Source: Verrucomicrobiales bacterium (GTDB lineage: Bacteria; Verrucomicrobiota; Verrucomicrobiia; Verrucomicrobiales; V1-33). Taken from it: 50,782 bases of DNA. The stretch covers positions 1 through 50,782 of the forward strand of contig CANHIJ010000014.1 in assembly GCA_947460575.1 (NCBI GenBank). Direction: 5' to 3'. Below, piece by piece: positions 1 to 9,473 of this stretch; within the stretch, counting starts at the first letter, position 1; each line of letters opens with the position of its first letter. Under the pieces are notes generated by a model. The model searched no databases, had not been told where the DNA came from, and worked only from the letters and a program-made list of their open reading frames with translations. The position numbers were made by a program, and so were the translations under genes.

Positions 1-1
1 A

Positions 2-3000
2 AAAGCCCGCCTCAATTGCCCCCCAGGCCTCAACCCCGACGACCTCAACGGCGGCAACTCCGGCGACGAACTCAACTACACCACCCTAGCCGTAGACCTC
101 AGCGGCGCCCTCCTCGCGGGAACCAATGTCGTCGCCATCGAACTCCACCAAAATTCCGCCAGCAGCAGCGACGCCGGCCTCGACTTCGCCCTCGCCCCCG
201 CTCCCCTCGCTCCCACCGCCGGGTTCACCAGCCTCGACGACCCCTTCTTCGCCACGAACAATCCCAGCTTCTCCTCCCAATCCCACGCCCCCACCAGCGG
301 CTTCTCCTCCAGCGGAGCCCTCCGCTTGCAACTCGGCAACGTCTCCTTCGGCGCCTCCAACCAGGCCGTCTCCGGCGGCTGGCGCAAATCCTTCACCCTC
401 GAAAAAGCCGCCACCGTCTCCCTCACATTCCGCCACCGCCTCATCTCCGGCCAAGACTACGACGGCGGCGAATACCAAGAAGCCCTCTGCGACGTCGACG
501 GCACCCTCTACGGCTCCACCACCGCCCCCAGCACCCACCCCTCCGTCGCCTTCCTCGTCGGCAACGGCAACGGCGGCAGCCCCCAGGACTCCGGCTGGCA
601 ACTCAGCTCGTTCGATATCCCCCTCGCGGCCGGCGAACACACCCTAACGCTCGGCGCCTATGGCAGCGTCGGCTCCGCGGGCTTGCTCGGCTCCGCCCAG
701 GAATCCTTTGAGGCCTTCTTCGACGATGTCGCCCTAACTGCCCCAGCTGCCCTCTCCCTCCTCGCCAACGACTCCGGCGCCACCCCCCTCACGGCCGTTA
801 AAGCTTCCGACCCCGCCCACGGCACCGTCGCCGTCAATGCCGACGGCACTTTCCGCTATTCCCCCGCACCCCACTGGTTCGGCGAGGACTCCTTTACCTA
901 CCGCGCCATAGACCCCTCCGGTGCCTCCGAACCAGCCACTGCCACCATCCAAGTCACTCCCGTCAACGATCTCCCCATCGCCCTCGGCGACGGACCCTAC
1001 GCCACCGTCCAAGACGGCATACTGATGATACCCGCAGCCTCAGGCCTCCTCGCCAACGACTCCGATGTCGACTCCCCCAGCCTCACCGCAGTCCTCGGCA
1101 CTCCCTCCCCCGACGGCCTAACCCAACTCCAGCCCGACGGCAGTTTTACCTTCACCCCCCGCAGCGGCTTCTCCGGCGCCACCTCCTTTACCTACCGCGC
1201 CAGCGACGGCGCCGCCCAGTCCGCCCCTGCCACCGTCGCCATCCTCGTCGACGACCAACCCGCTCCCCCGACGGCCAACGGCGATGCCTACACCGCGGTG
1301 CAAAACACCACTCTCACCGTTAGCGCCACTACCCCCTCCAGCCGCACCGAGGAACTCCTCCCCTACAAGGCCCCCGACTGGCACTACTACGACAGCTTGG
1401 AACTCGCCAGCCGCAACCTCGGCACCACCTGGAGAACCGATGCCTACACCGAATCCGCCGACTGGAAGGTCGGCCCCGCCGAACTCGGCTACGGCGACGG
1501 CGACGAAGCCACCCTCATCGCCGACAATCCCGACCCCGCTTTCGCCTCCGGCGCTAGCGATAAATTCGCCACCGCCTACTTCCGCCGCGCCTTCGAGGTC
1601 GCCGATCTCTATGGCATCTCCGCGGTCGAAGTCAGCGTCACCTACGACGACGCCTGCGCCTTCTACCTCAACAACGCCCCCGGCGGCCGCACCAGCAACC
1701 TCCCCGACCTCGCCGCCCAGCCCGAGCTCGCCTGGGACTACTTCCCCAGCACCAGCATCTCTGATAACTCTACCCAAACCTTCGCCCTCCTTCCCAGCCT
1801 CCTCCAAACCGGCCGCAATCTCGTTGCCGCTGAAGTCCACCAAAACGCCCCCACTTCCAGCGACCTCACCTTCGACCTCCGCCTCCGCGTCACCCGCGCC
1901 ATCCCCGCCAGCGTCCTCGCCAACGACTCCGACCCCGACGTCGGCCAAACCGCTTCCCTAACAGCCCAATTGATTAGTCCCCCGGCCCACGGCCAACTCG
2001 CCCTCAGCCCCAACGGCACCTTCACCTACACCCCGGACAACAACTACACCGGCCCCGATGCCTTTTCCTACCGAGCCACCGACTCCACCTCTCTAACTTC
2101 GAACGTGGCCACGGTCACCCTCTCCGTGATCAGCGGGCCCAACGTCCCACCCGCCGCCCAGCCCGACGCCTTCGCCGCCACCGAAGATACCCTCCTGAGC
2201 ATCGCCGCCGCCAATGGCCTCCTCGCCAACGACCGCGATGCCGAAGGCGATCCCTTCACCGCCGCCCTAGTCTCCCCCCCCACCCACGGCTCTCTCCAAC
2301 TCCAAGCCGACGGCTCCTTCTCCTATCTGCCTAACTCCAATTTCTTCGGCACCGACAGCTTCACCTACCGCAGCTCCGACGCCCGGCCATCCCCCCCCGC
2401 CACCGTCACCCTGACGATCGCGCCAGTCAACGACCGCCCCCTCGCCGCTGATGACGCCTATGTCGGCGACCCCGGATCCCCCCTCCTCATCTCCGCCGCC
2501 CAAGGAGTGCTCGGCAACGACTCCGACGTCGACCCCGGGACCACCCTCACCGCCGTCCTCCTCACTGCCCCGGCGGCCGGTTCCCTCGATCTCCAGCCCG
2601 ACGGCTCGTTTACTTTCACCGCCACCGCTGGAGGCACCTATTCCTTTTCCTATCAAGCCAAGGACGGACTCGCTCTATCCGCTCCCGCCACCGTCGCCCT
2701 GGCGCTCAACGCCGCCCCCACCACCCTAGCCGATAGCTACAGCCTCAGCGAAGACCAGGCCCTCGCTGCCACCGCCGCCCTCGGCGTCCTCGCCAACGAC
2801 GCCGACCCCGAAGGCCAAGCCCTCACCGCCGCCCTGGTCACCCCGCCGCTCCACGGCTCCCTCGCCCTTAAGCCCGACGGCTCTTTCAGCTACTCCCCCA
2901 GTCTCAACTTCCACGGCGACGACCAATTCACCTATCGCGCCAACGACGGCACCCGCCAGTCGCCCCCCCAAACCGCCCGCCTCGCCATCGCTCCCGTCAA

Positions 3001-6000
3001 TGACGCCCCCGTTTCCCTAGCGGATATATACGGAGTCCGCCTCAACGCCCCCCTGGTGGTCAGCGCCTCCAACGGCCTGCTCCGCAACGACCGCGACGTC
3101 GACGGCGAATCCCTCACCGCTATTATCCTCACGCCACCTGCAAGCGGCGCGCTGGCCCTCAACCCCGACGGCTCCTTCAGCTTTACCCCAGAACCCGACT
3201 TCAGCGGCACCGCCTCCTTTACCTACCGCGCCAGCGACGGCGCCGCCCAGTCCGCCGCCACCACCGTCACCCTCAACGTCACCTCCGACCTCAACACCGT
3301 CGCCATCAGCGAAATCATGTACAATCCCCCCGGAAGCGAAGGCTCCCGCGAGGAATTTATCGAAATCTACAACTACGGCGACACCGCCGTGGACCTCACC
3401 GGTTGGCGCTTCACCAAAGGGGTCGAGTATCTTTTTCCCCCAGGCCTCCTCCTCCCCAGCAAAGCCTACCTCGCCATTCCCGCCGACCGCGCCGCCTTCG
3501 GCGCCAAGTACCCCACCTCTCCTAACGTCACCCCCACGGCCTGGGATGTCGGCGGCACCCTCGCCAACGGAGGAGAATCCCTCCGCCTGCAAAACCCCTC
3601 CGGCGCCACCGTGGCCGAAGTAGCCTACGCCGACGAAGGAGACTGGGCCACCCGCCAAGTCGTCCCGGTCTGGGACTCTACCAACACCCCGGGCGCCACC
3701 CCGCCAGGCCTCGACACCGATCCTGGCCTGGAATGGGTTTCCCCAGCCGATCCCAACCCCGAACTCGGCGTCTCCGGCGGCGCTTCCCTGCAACTGCGCA
3801 ACCTCGCCCTCAGTCACCAATCCGGCCAAAATTGGGCCGCCGCCACCCCCACCCCGGGGAATCCCAATGCCGCAGTCGCCCAAGACAATTCCCCACCGCT
3901 CATCGCGGAAGTCAGCCACAGCCCCGCGGTCCCTAACCGCACCCAACAGGTCTTCGTAACCGCCCGCCTCCAGGACGAACTCCCCAGCGGCCTCACTGCT
4001 TCCCTGTTCTACCGCACCTGGTCGCCTTCCGCCCCCAGCCCCGCCTCCGCCTTCATCGAAGTCCCCCTAGCCGACAATGGACTCCGCCGCGACGGTGCCC
4101 CCGGCGATGGCCTCTTCGGAGCCGTCATCCCCGCCCAGGCCCTCGACACCGTCGTCGAATTCTACGTCCGCGCCGCCGATGCCTCCGCGCAAACCCGCAC
4201 GTGGCCCGCCCCCACCCTCGACCTCGCTGGCGCCAATCCCACCCAAAACGCCAACTGCCTCTATCAGGTCAACGAGGAGGCCTGGACTGACCAGCGCCCC
4301 CTCTACCAAATGATCATGACCGGCGCCGACAACGCCTCCTGGAATGCCGGGCTCGCCAACCGCACGAGCAACGCCGCCCCCAACACCACCGTCATCTTCC
4401 GCACGGGCAACCAGTTCGATATCCGCTACCAAGCCGCCATCCGCACCCGCGGTAACAGCAGCCGCGGCGACACCCCCCTCAATCTCCGCCTCAACATCCC
4501 CAAAGACCACCCCTGGAACCGCCGCAGCTCCTTTACCCTAAACTACAAATACGCCTACAGCCAATTCCTCGCCAGCCGCCTCTTCGAAGCCGCCGGCCTC
4601 CCCTGCGAAAAAGCCAACCTCGTGGGCGGCCGCATCAACGGCGTCAACCGCCTCCTCGATCAAAACGGCAACCGCACCTTCGGGTACTACTGCGACCTCG
4701 TCCCCCGCGGCGCCGACACCATCAAAGAATGGTTTCCCGGCAATGACAGCGGCAATGGCTACGGCAAAATCCGCGGCTCGGTCCGCTGGGGCCTCTCCTC
4801 CCTCCCCACCCTCAACGCCCTCGGCTATGCCGTCGGCGGCTACGTCAACGAAGGCTACAATAAACAAAGCAACGCCGCCGCCAACGATTGGTCCGACCTC
4901 CACGCCTGGCTCCAATCCCTCAACGGCGGCACCATCGCCGACTTCGACGCCACCATCGCTAACACCGTCGACATCGACCAGTGGTGCCGCTTCCTCGCCC
5001 TCTCCACCATCGTCAACCACGCCGAAACTAACGTCGCCAACGGCGACGACGACGACTACTCCGTCTACTTCGGCGCCACCGACAAACTCTGCCGCCTCAT
5101 CCCCCACGACTTCGATACCTGCTTCAACCTCAACGCCCTCGGCCTCGGCGACGAAATCGCCCCGCCCACTCTAACGATCTATCAAGCCACCGAGCCCAAT
5201 TACCCCACGGACAACGCCACCCTGCCCCAGATGGACAAGTTCTATCGCAACCCCGTCCTGGGCCGCAAGTTCAAAGCCGCCCTGCGCCACTACCTCGACA
5301 CCCTCTTCGCCAAGGCCAAATTCGACGCCACCGTCGACCAATTGCTCGACCCGCAGTGGATGGGCAACCAGTTTTCTCCGAACGGCGACGCGATCCGCTC
5401 CCACATCAAGAGCTTCCTCGACGCCCGCCGCGCCACCATCGAGTCCTTCCTCCCCACCGCCTTCACCGCCGCCTCCTCCCTCCCCCTCCAAAACGGCCTC
5501 CCCCGCACCACCTCCCCCACCGACCTCGGCAACCTCGGCGGCAAAATCGACCCCGCCCGCACCGCCTCCGTCACCGTCAACGGCCTCCCCGCCTCCACTA
5601 ACCCCTACGGCTCCACCGCCGCCGCCGACAATTCCTGGACCGCCAGCAGCGCCCTCGCCCTCCAGCCCGGCATTAACAACCTGCTCTGCGAAGCCCGCGA
5701 CTCCAGCGGCGAGGTCATCGCCAGCCAGACCCTCACCCTGTGGTACGACGCCCCCGCCGCCACCCGCAGCGGGACCCTCGCCGCCAGCGAAACCTGGACC
5801 GCCCGCGCCGGCCCCTACAATATCTCCGCTAACCTCACCGTCCCCAGCGGAGTCACCCTCACCATCGAGCCCGGCACCACCGTCTTCCTCGCCAGCGGCG
5901 CCAACCTAACCGTCTCTGCTGGAGGCGCCCTCCTGGCCCCCGGCACCGCCAACGCCCCGATCAACCTCCTGCGCTCCCCTGCCGCCACCGGCTCCTGGGG

Positions 6001-9000
6001 CGGCCTCAACGTCAACGGCGGCTCCGCCACCTTGAGCTACCTCACCTTCTCCAATAACGGATCCACCGCCCTCCACTCCACCAGCGGAGCCGTGCTCGCC
6101 CTTGACCACCTCAGCTTCCGCAACCCCGCGGTGCCCTTCCTCTCGCTCGACGCCAGCTCCTTTGTGGTCAGCGACTGCACCTTCCCTTCTAGCACCGCCA
6201 GCTTCGAACCCGTGCACGGCAGCGGCGGCATCGCCCCCGGCGGCCAGGCGATCATCCGCCGCTGCTGGTTCGGCAAAACCCTGGGCTACAGCGACAGCAT
6301 CGACTTCACCGGCGGCAACCGCCCCGGGCCCATCTTGCAGATCCTCAACTGCGTCTTCACCGGAAGCGAAGACGACATCCTCGACCTCGATAGCACTGAC
6401 GCCTGGGTCGAAGGCAACGTCTTCCTCCATTGCCACCGCAACGGCGCCTCCCCCGATAGCTCCAGCGCCGTCTCCGGCGGCGCCGACAACGCCGCCTTCA
6501 GCCAGGTCACCGTGATCAACAATCTCTTCTACGACTGCGACAACGCCGTCACCATGAAACAGGGCAATAGCCAACCCAACGGAAACTCCGCCGTCCTCCT
6601 CAACAACACCATCGTCCGCACCACCCGCGTCGGTGGCATCGACAATGGCTCCGGCGTGGTCAACTTCGATGACGACAACGTCAGCGGCGAAGGCAAGGGC
6701 ATGTACCTCGAAGGCAATATCATTTGGGACGCGGAAAACCTCGCCCGCAATTACAACCCCGCCCTCAGCCAGCTCACCCTGCGTCGCAATATCCTCCCCG
6801 CCGCTCCCCCCGCCGGTGCCACCGCGAGCGATAATCTCATCGCCGATCCCCTGCTCAATCTCGCCCTCATCCCCTCACCCGCCGCCGCCACCGCCGCCCA
6901 AGTCATCGCCGCGCTCCAACCCCAACTCGGCTCGCCCGCCCGCGCCGCGGGCCCCCTCGGCCGCACCCTCGGCGCCGACCTCGCCCGCCCCGGCCTAACG
7001 GTCGCTTCCCTCCCCGCCTCCACCTGGCCCGCCAGCTTCGCCCTCGACCTCGGCCCCGGCGGCAGCTTCACCCCCACCAGCCAAGCCCCCTGGACCTACG
7101 GCTTCACCCACTACCGCTACCGCCTCGACGGCGCCCCCCTCAGCCCAGAATTCCCCCTCGGCGCACCCCTCGCCCTAGCCAACCTCGCTCCCGGTCCCCA
7201 TATCCTCCTCGTCGAGGGCCGCAATGACGCCGCCGCCTGGCAAGAATCCCCCACGGCCATCTCCTTCCACGTCGCCCCCGACGCTCCTAGCATTGCCCTC
7301 AGCGAGGTCCTCGCGGCCTCCGCCACCAGCCCCGATTTCCTCGAACTCCACAACTGGGGAACCACCGACGCCAGCATCGCGGGCTGCCGACTCTCCGACG
7401 ATGCCGACCTGCCAGGAAAATACACCTTCCCCAGCGACGCTCCCCCCATTCCCGCCGGAGGCTACCTGGCCCTCGACGCCGCCCAGTTAGGCTTCTCACT
7501 CGACCAAGGCGGCGAGACCCTGAGGCTCTCCACCCCGGCCGGAACCACCCTAGATACCCTAACTTTTGGACCGCAGATTCCCGATTTCTCCCTGGCCCGC
7601 CAGGGCTCCGCATGGCACCTCTCCACCCCCTCCCGGGGCAGCGCCAACCCCGCCACCGCCGCCCTCCCCCTTGGCTCCAGCAGCGGCCTGCGCATCAACG
7701 AATGGCTCGGATCGAACCGCATTGTGGTCACCGGCGATTTTGTGGAACTCTACAACCCCGACCCTCAACCCGTCGACCTCGCCGGTTTTCGCCTCACCCA
7801 AGACCGCCTCAACGAACCCAACCAAAACCAATTCCCCCCCCACAGCTTCATCGCCGGGAGCGGCTTCTTGGAACTCATCGCCGACGGAAATGCCTCGGCC
7901 GGCGCCGACCACCTCAGCTTCCAGGTCTCCCGCATCCGCGATTCCCTAACGCTGATTGACCCCGTCGGCGCCGTGCAGGACACCGCCCTGGTGCTGCCTG
8001 GCTATCCTGACATCTCCCAGGGCCGCATCCCCGACGGGGCCCCTACCACCGGCTACCTCGCCCTCCCCACCCCGGGCTTCTCTAACGCCACCGACCTCGC
8101 CGCCGACTCCGCCCTCATGAATGGCCTGCGCCTCACCGAACTCATGTTCGCCCCCCCTGGCCTCGGCGCTGAATTCGCCGAGTTCAAAAACATCGGCGCC
8201 GCCCCCCTCGCGCTCGGCGGGGTCACCTTCGCTAGCGGCCTCAATTTCACCTTCCCCGCCGCCACCCTCGAGCCCGGAGCCTACCTCGTCCTCACCGGAA
8301 ACCTCCCCCGCTTCCAGACCCAATACCCCGGCGTCCCCGCCCTCGCCTGGTCCAGCGGCCGCCTCGACAACAGCGGCGAATCCCTCCGCATTGAAACCGC
8401 CACCCACGGCCTCGGCATCCTCGATTTTCGCTACGACGGATCCTGGTACCCCGAGACCCGCAGCGGCGCCTCCCTCGCCATCGCCGACCCCACCGCTCCC
8501 CGCCTCACCTGGAGCGACCCCGCCAGCTGGCAACCCAGCCTAGCAAGCCCAGGGGGGCCCTCCGCCTTTGGCGTGCTGGCCCCACCCGATGCCTCCACCG
8601 CCTTCCCAGACCCCGCCATCCTCCAAGCCCTGGTCAGCCCCGGCAGTTTCCTCGAGGGCAGTCTCGCCCTCGCCTGGTCCAAAGTCAGCGGGCCCGGCAC
8701 CGTCACTTTCACCGCCCCCGCTAACAAAACAACGGACGCCGCCTTCTCCCTCCCCGGCGTCTACCAACTGCGCCTTACCGCCACCCCCGCCGACGGCTTC
8801 CCTCCCGCCAGTGACACCGTCGCCATCACGGTGCGCGAGGACTTCCTCACCTGGTCGCGCCGCCTCCTCCCCTCCTCCGGCCTCCCCGACCAGGACCCCG
8901 CCGCCGACCCCGACCGCGATGGCCTCTCTAACCTCCTCGAATACGCCCTCGGCAGCTCCCCTAGCTCCCCCAGCGCGCCCCCCGAAGTCGTGCTCAGCAG

Positions 9001-9226
9001 CGGCCGCCTCGCCCTGCGCTACCAAGTGTCTCGCTCCGCCGACCCCGCCCTCCAAATCATCCCCCAAATCTCCGCCGACCTCGCCTCCTGGCAGGAGGGG
9101 AGCGCTTACCTCAATCACACCGTCACCCAGCAGGGCGACACCTCCGAAACCCACCTCGCCGAGGCCCTCGAACCCGTCGGCGCCCGCACCCAGTACTTCC
9201 TCCGCCTCAAAGTGGTCGCTCCCTGA
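2..9226 (+). CDS. Giant secreted CotH / lamin-tail / cadherin-like repeat protein (5' end outside window)
   Basis: The frame is open from the first bases of the window, so the N-terminus is missing; 3074 residues are visible. Domains in order, by nucleotide: end of a beta-sandwich domain (2-200), a second beta-sandwich (200-750), seven cadherin-like repeats with the LLANDSD...DGSFTYTP...FSYRASDG signature (752-3290), lamin-tail domain 1 (3298-3660), an Ig-like stretch (3890-4220), a CotH kinase-like domain (about 4300-5460, with the conserved-looking IPHDFDTCFN), a right-handed beta-helix (5770-6700), lamin-tail domains 2-4 (from 7290, 7690 and 8118), a PKD-like domain (8590-8840), then an acidic DPDRDGLSN loop with LEYALG and a terminal FLRLKV. 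Proteins of this type are surface or secreted in Verrucomicrobia and Planctomycetes. CotH domains phosphorylate proteins in Bacillus; the substrate here is unknown. Cadherin-like repeat 3 is interrupted by an inserted domain at 1325-1905. Confidence 0.9.
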   Translation, partial: KARLNCPPGLNPDDLNGGNSGDELNYTTLAVDLSGALLAGTNVVAIELHQNSASSSDAGLDFALAPAPLAPTAGFTSLDDPFFATNNPSFSSQSHAPTSGFSSSGALRLQLGNVSFGASNQAVSGGWRKSFTLEKAATVSLTFRHRLISGQDYDGGEYQEALCDVDGTLYGSTTAPSTHPSVAFLVGNGNGGSPQDSGWQLSSFDIPLAAGEHTLTLGAYGSVGSAGLLGSAQESFEAFFDDVALTAPAALSLLANDSGATPLTAVKASDPAHGTVAVNADGTFRYSPAPHWFGEDSFTYRAIDPSGASEPATATIQVTPVNDLPIALGDGPYATVQDGILMIPAASGLLANDSDVDSPSLTAVLGTPSPDGLTQLQPDGSFTFTPRSGFSGATSFTYRASDGAAQSAPATVAILVDDQPAPPTANGDAYTAVQNTTLTVSATTPSSRTEELLPYKAPDWHYYDSLELASRNLGTTWRTDAYTESADWKVGPAELGYGDGDEATLIADNPDPAFASGASDKFATAYFRRAFEVADLYGISAVEVSVTYDDACAFYLNNAPGGRTSNLPDLAAQPELAWDYFPSTSISDNSTQTFALLPSLLQTGRNLVAAEVHQNAPTSSDLTFDLRLRVTRAIPASVLANDSDPDVGQTASLTAQLISPPAHGQLALSPNGTFTYTPDNNYTGPDAFSYRATDSTSLTSNVATVTLSVISGPNVPPAAQPDAFAATEDTLLSIAAANGLLANDRDAEGDPFTAALVSPPTHGSLQLQADGSFSYLPNSNFFGTDSFTYRSSDARPSPPATVTLTIAPVNDRPLAADDAYVGDPGSPLLISAAQGVLGNDSDVDPGTTLTAVLLTAPAAGSLDLQPDGSFTFTATAGGTYSFSYQAKDGLALSAPATVALALNAAPTTLADSYSLSEDQALAATAALGVLANDADPEGQALTAALVTPPLHGSLALKPDGSFSYSPSLNFHGDDQFTYRANDGTRQSPPQTARLAIAPVNDAPVSLADIYGVRLNAPLVVSASNGLLRNDRDVDGESLTAIILTPPASGALALNPDGSFSFTPEPDFSGTASFTYRASDGAAQSAATTVTLNVTSDLNTVAISEIMYNPPGSEGSREEFIEIYNYGDTAVDLTGWRFTKGVEYLFPPGLLLPSKAYLAIPADRAAFGAKYPTSPNVTPTAWDVGGTLANGGESLRLQNPSGATVAEVAYADEGDWATRQVVPVWDSTNTPGATPPGLDTDPGLEWVSPADPNPELGVSGGASLQLRNLALSHQSGQNWAAATPTPGNPNAAVAQDNSPPLIAEVSHSPAVPNRTQQVFVTARLQDELPSGLTASLFYRTWSPSAPSPASAFIEVPLADNGLRRDGAPGDGLFGAVIPAQALDTVVEFYVRAADASAQTRTWPAPTLDLAGANPTQNANCLYQVNEEAWTDQRPLYQMIMTGADNASWNAGLANRTSNAAPNTTVIFRTGNQFDIRYQAAIRTRGNSSRGDTPLNLRLNIPKDHPWNRRSSFTLNYKYAYSQFLASRLFEAAGLPCEKANLVGGRINGVNRLLDQNGNRTFGYYCDLVPRGADTIKEWFPGNDSGNGYGKIRGSVRWGLSSLPTLNALGYAVGGYVNEGYNKQSNAAANDWSDLHAWLQSLNGGTIADFDATIANTVDIDQWCRFLALSTIVNHAETNVANGDDDDYSVYFGATDKLCRLIPHDFDTCFNLNALGLGDEIAPPTLTIYQATEPNYPTDNATLPQMDKFYRNPVLGRKFKAALRHYLDTLFAKAKFDATVDQLLDPQWMGNQFSPNGDAIRSHIKSFLDARRATIESFLPTAFTAASSLPLQNGLPRTTSPTDLGNLGGKIDPARTASVTVNGLPASTNPYGSTAAADNSWTASSALALQPGINNLLCEARDSSGEVIASQTLTLWYDAPAATRSGTLAASETWTARAGPYNISANLTVPSGVTLTIEPGTTVFLASGANLTVSAGGALLAPGTANAPINLLRSPAATGSWGGLNVNGGSATLSYLTFSNNGSTALHSTSGAVLALDHLSFRNPAVPFLSLDASSFVVSDCTFPSSTASFEPVHGSGGIAPGGQAIIRRCWFGKTLGYSDSIDFTGGNRPGPILQILNCVFTGSEDDILDLDSTDAWVEGNVFLHCHRNGASPDSSSAVSGGADNAAFSQVTVINNLFYDCDNAVTMKQGNSQPNGNSAVLLNNTIVRTTRVGGIDNGSGVVNFDDDNVSGEGKGMYLEGNIIWDAENLARNYNPALSQLTLRRNILPAAPPAGATASDNLIADPLLNLALIPSPAAATAAQVIAALQPQLGSPARAAGPLGRTLGADLARPGLTVASLPASTWPASFALDLGPGGSFTPTSQAPWTYGFTHYRYRLDGAPLSPEFPLGAPLALANLAPGPHILLVEGRNDAAAWQESPTAISFHVAPDAPSIALSEVLAASATSPDFLELHNWGTTDASIAGCRLSDDADLPGKYTFPSDAPPIPAGGYLALDAAQLGFSLDQGGETLRLSTPAGTTLDTLTFGPQIPDFSLARQGSAWHLSTPSRGSANPATAALPLGSSSGLRINEWLGSNRIVVTGDFVELYNPDPQPVDLAGFRLTQDRLNEPNQNQFPPHSFIAGSGFLELIADGNASAGADHLSFQVSRIRDSLTLIDPVGAVQDTALVLPGYPDISQGRIPDGAPTTGYLALPTPGFSNATDLAADSALMNGLRLTELMFAPPGLGAEFAEFKNIGAAPLALGGVTFASGLNFTFPAATLEPGAYLVLTGNLPRFQTQYPGVPALAWSSGRLDNSGESLRIETATHGLGILDFRYDGSWYPETRSGASLAIADPTAPRLTWSDPASWQPSLASPGGPSAFGVLAPPDASTAFPDPAILQALVSPGSFLEGSLALAWSKVSGPGTVTFTAPANKTTDAAFSLPGVYQLRLTATPADGFPPASDTVAITVREDFLTWSRRLLPSSGLPDQDPAADPDRDGLSNLLEYALGSSPSSPSAPPEVVLSSGRLALRYQVSRSADPALQIIPQISADLASWQEGSAYLNHTVTQQGDTSETHLAEALEPVGARTQYFLRLKVVAP

Positions 9227-9473
9227 GCCGTTTTTTAACGGTTAGAAAACCCATTGCCCCGACCCTCCAAAAAAACTGGTATCGCCTCCAGCCGACCGCG
9301 GGGGGAGTTTTTGCTCAGCTAGGGCCGCCCCCGCACCGCGCCAGTGGGTAGCATTTTTGTTGCAATTTTTCAGACAATCTGAGCAACTTGCGGTCCGATA
9401 GGGTTTTCCGCTTCCGCCCCGCCGCCCCCTTGCGGCCCTCCTGCCCAGTCCGCATCTTCAACTCGCCCCACGC
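9227..9473 (+). promoter_or_regulatory. Intergenic region with element shared with the 44.5 kb promoter
   Basis: This 247-base gap is AT-richer than its surroundings. A weak hairpin (CCGTT-TTTT-AACGG, 9228-9241) directly follows the giant gene's stop. At 9379-9396 lies CTGAGCAACTTGCGGTCC, which matches 16 of 18 bases at 44464-44481, where the TTGCGG serves as a plausible -35. Both copies lie 80-95 bases before the start codon of a large secreted-protein gene. No good -10 hexamer is visible downstream of this copy, so its role as a promoter is uncertain; it could be an operator or an alternative sigma factor site. Confidence 0.4.

Noticed and set aside
1..9226. CTAAC seems frequent in the first gene, which could mean deliberate out-of-frame stops or a recognition word
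   Set aside because: I counted about 19 copies against a rough expectation near 8; codon pairs such as Leu-Thr and Ser-Asn explain many, and I cannot test significance without a genome-wide count.
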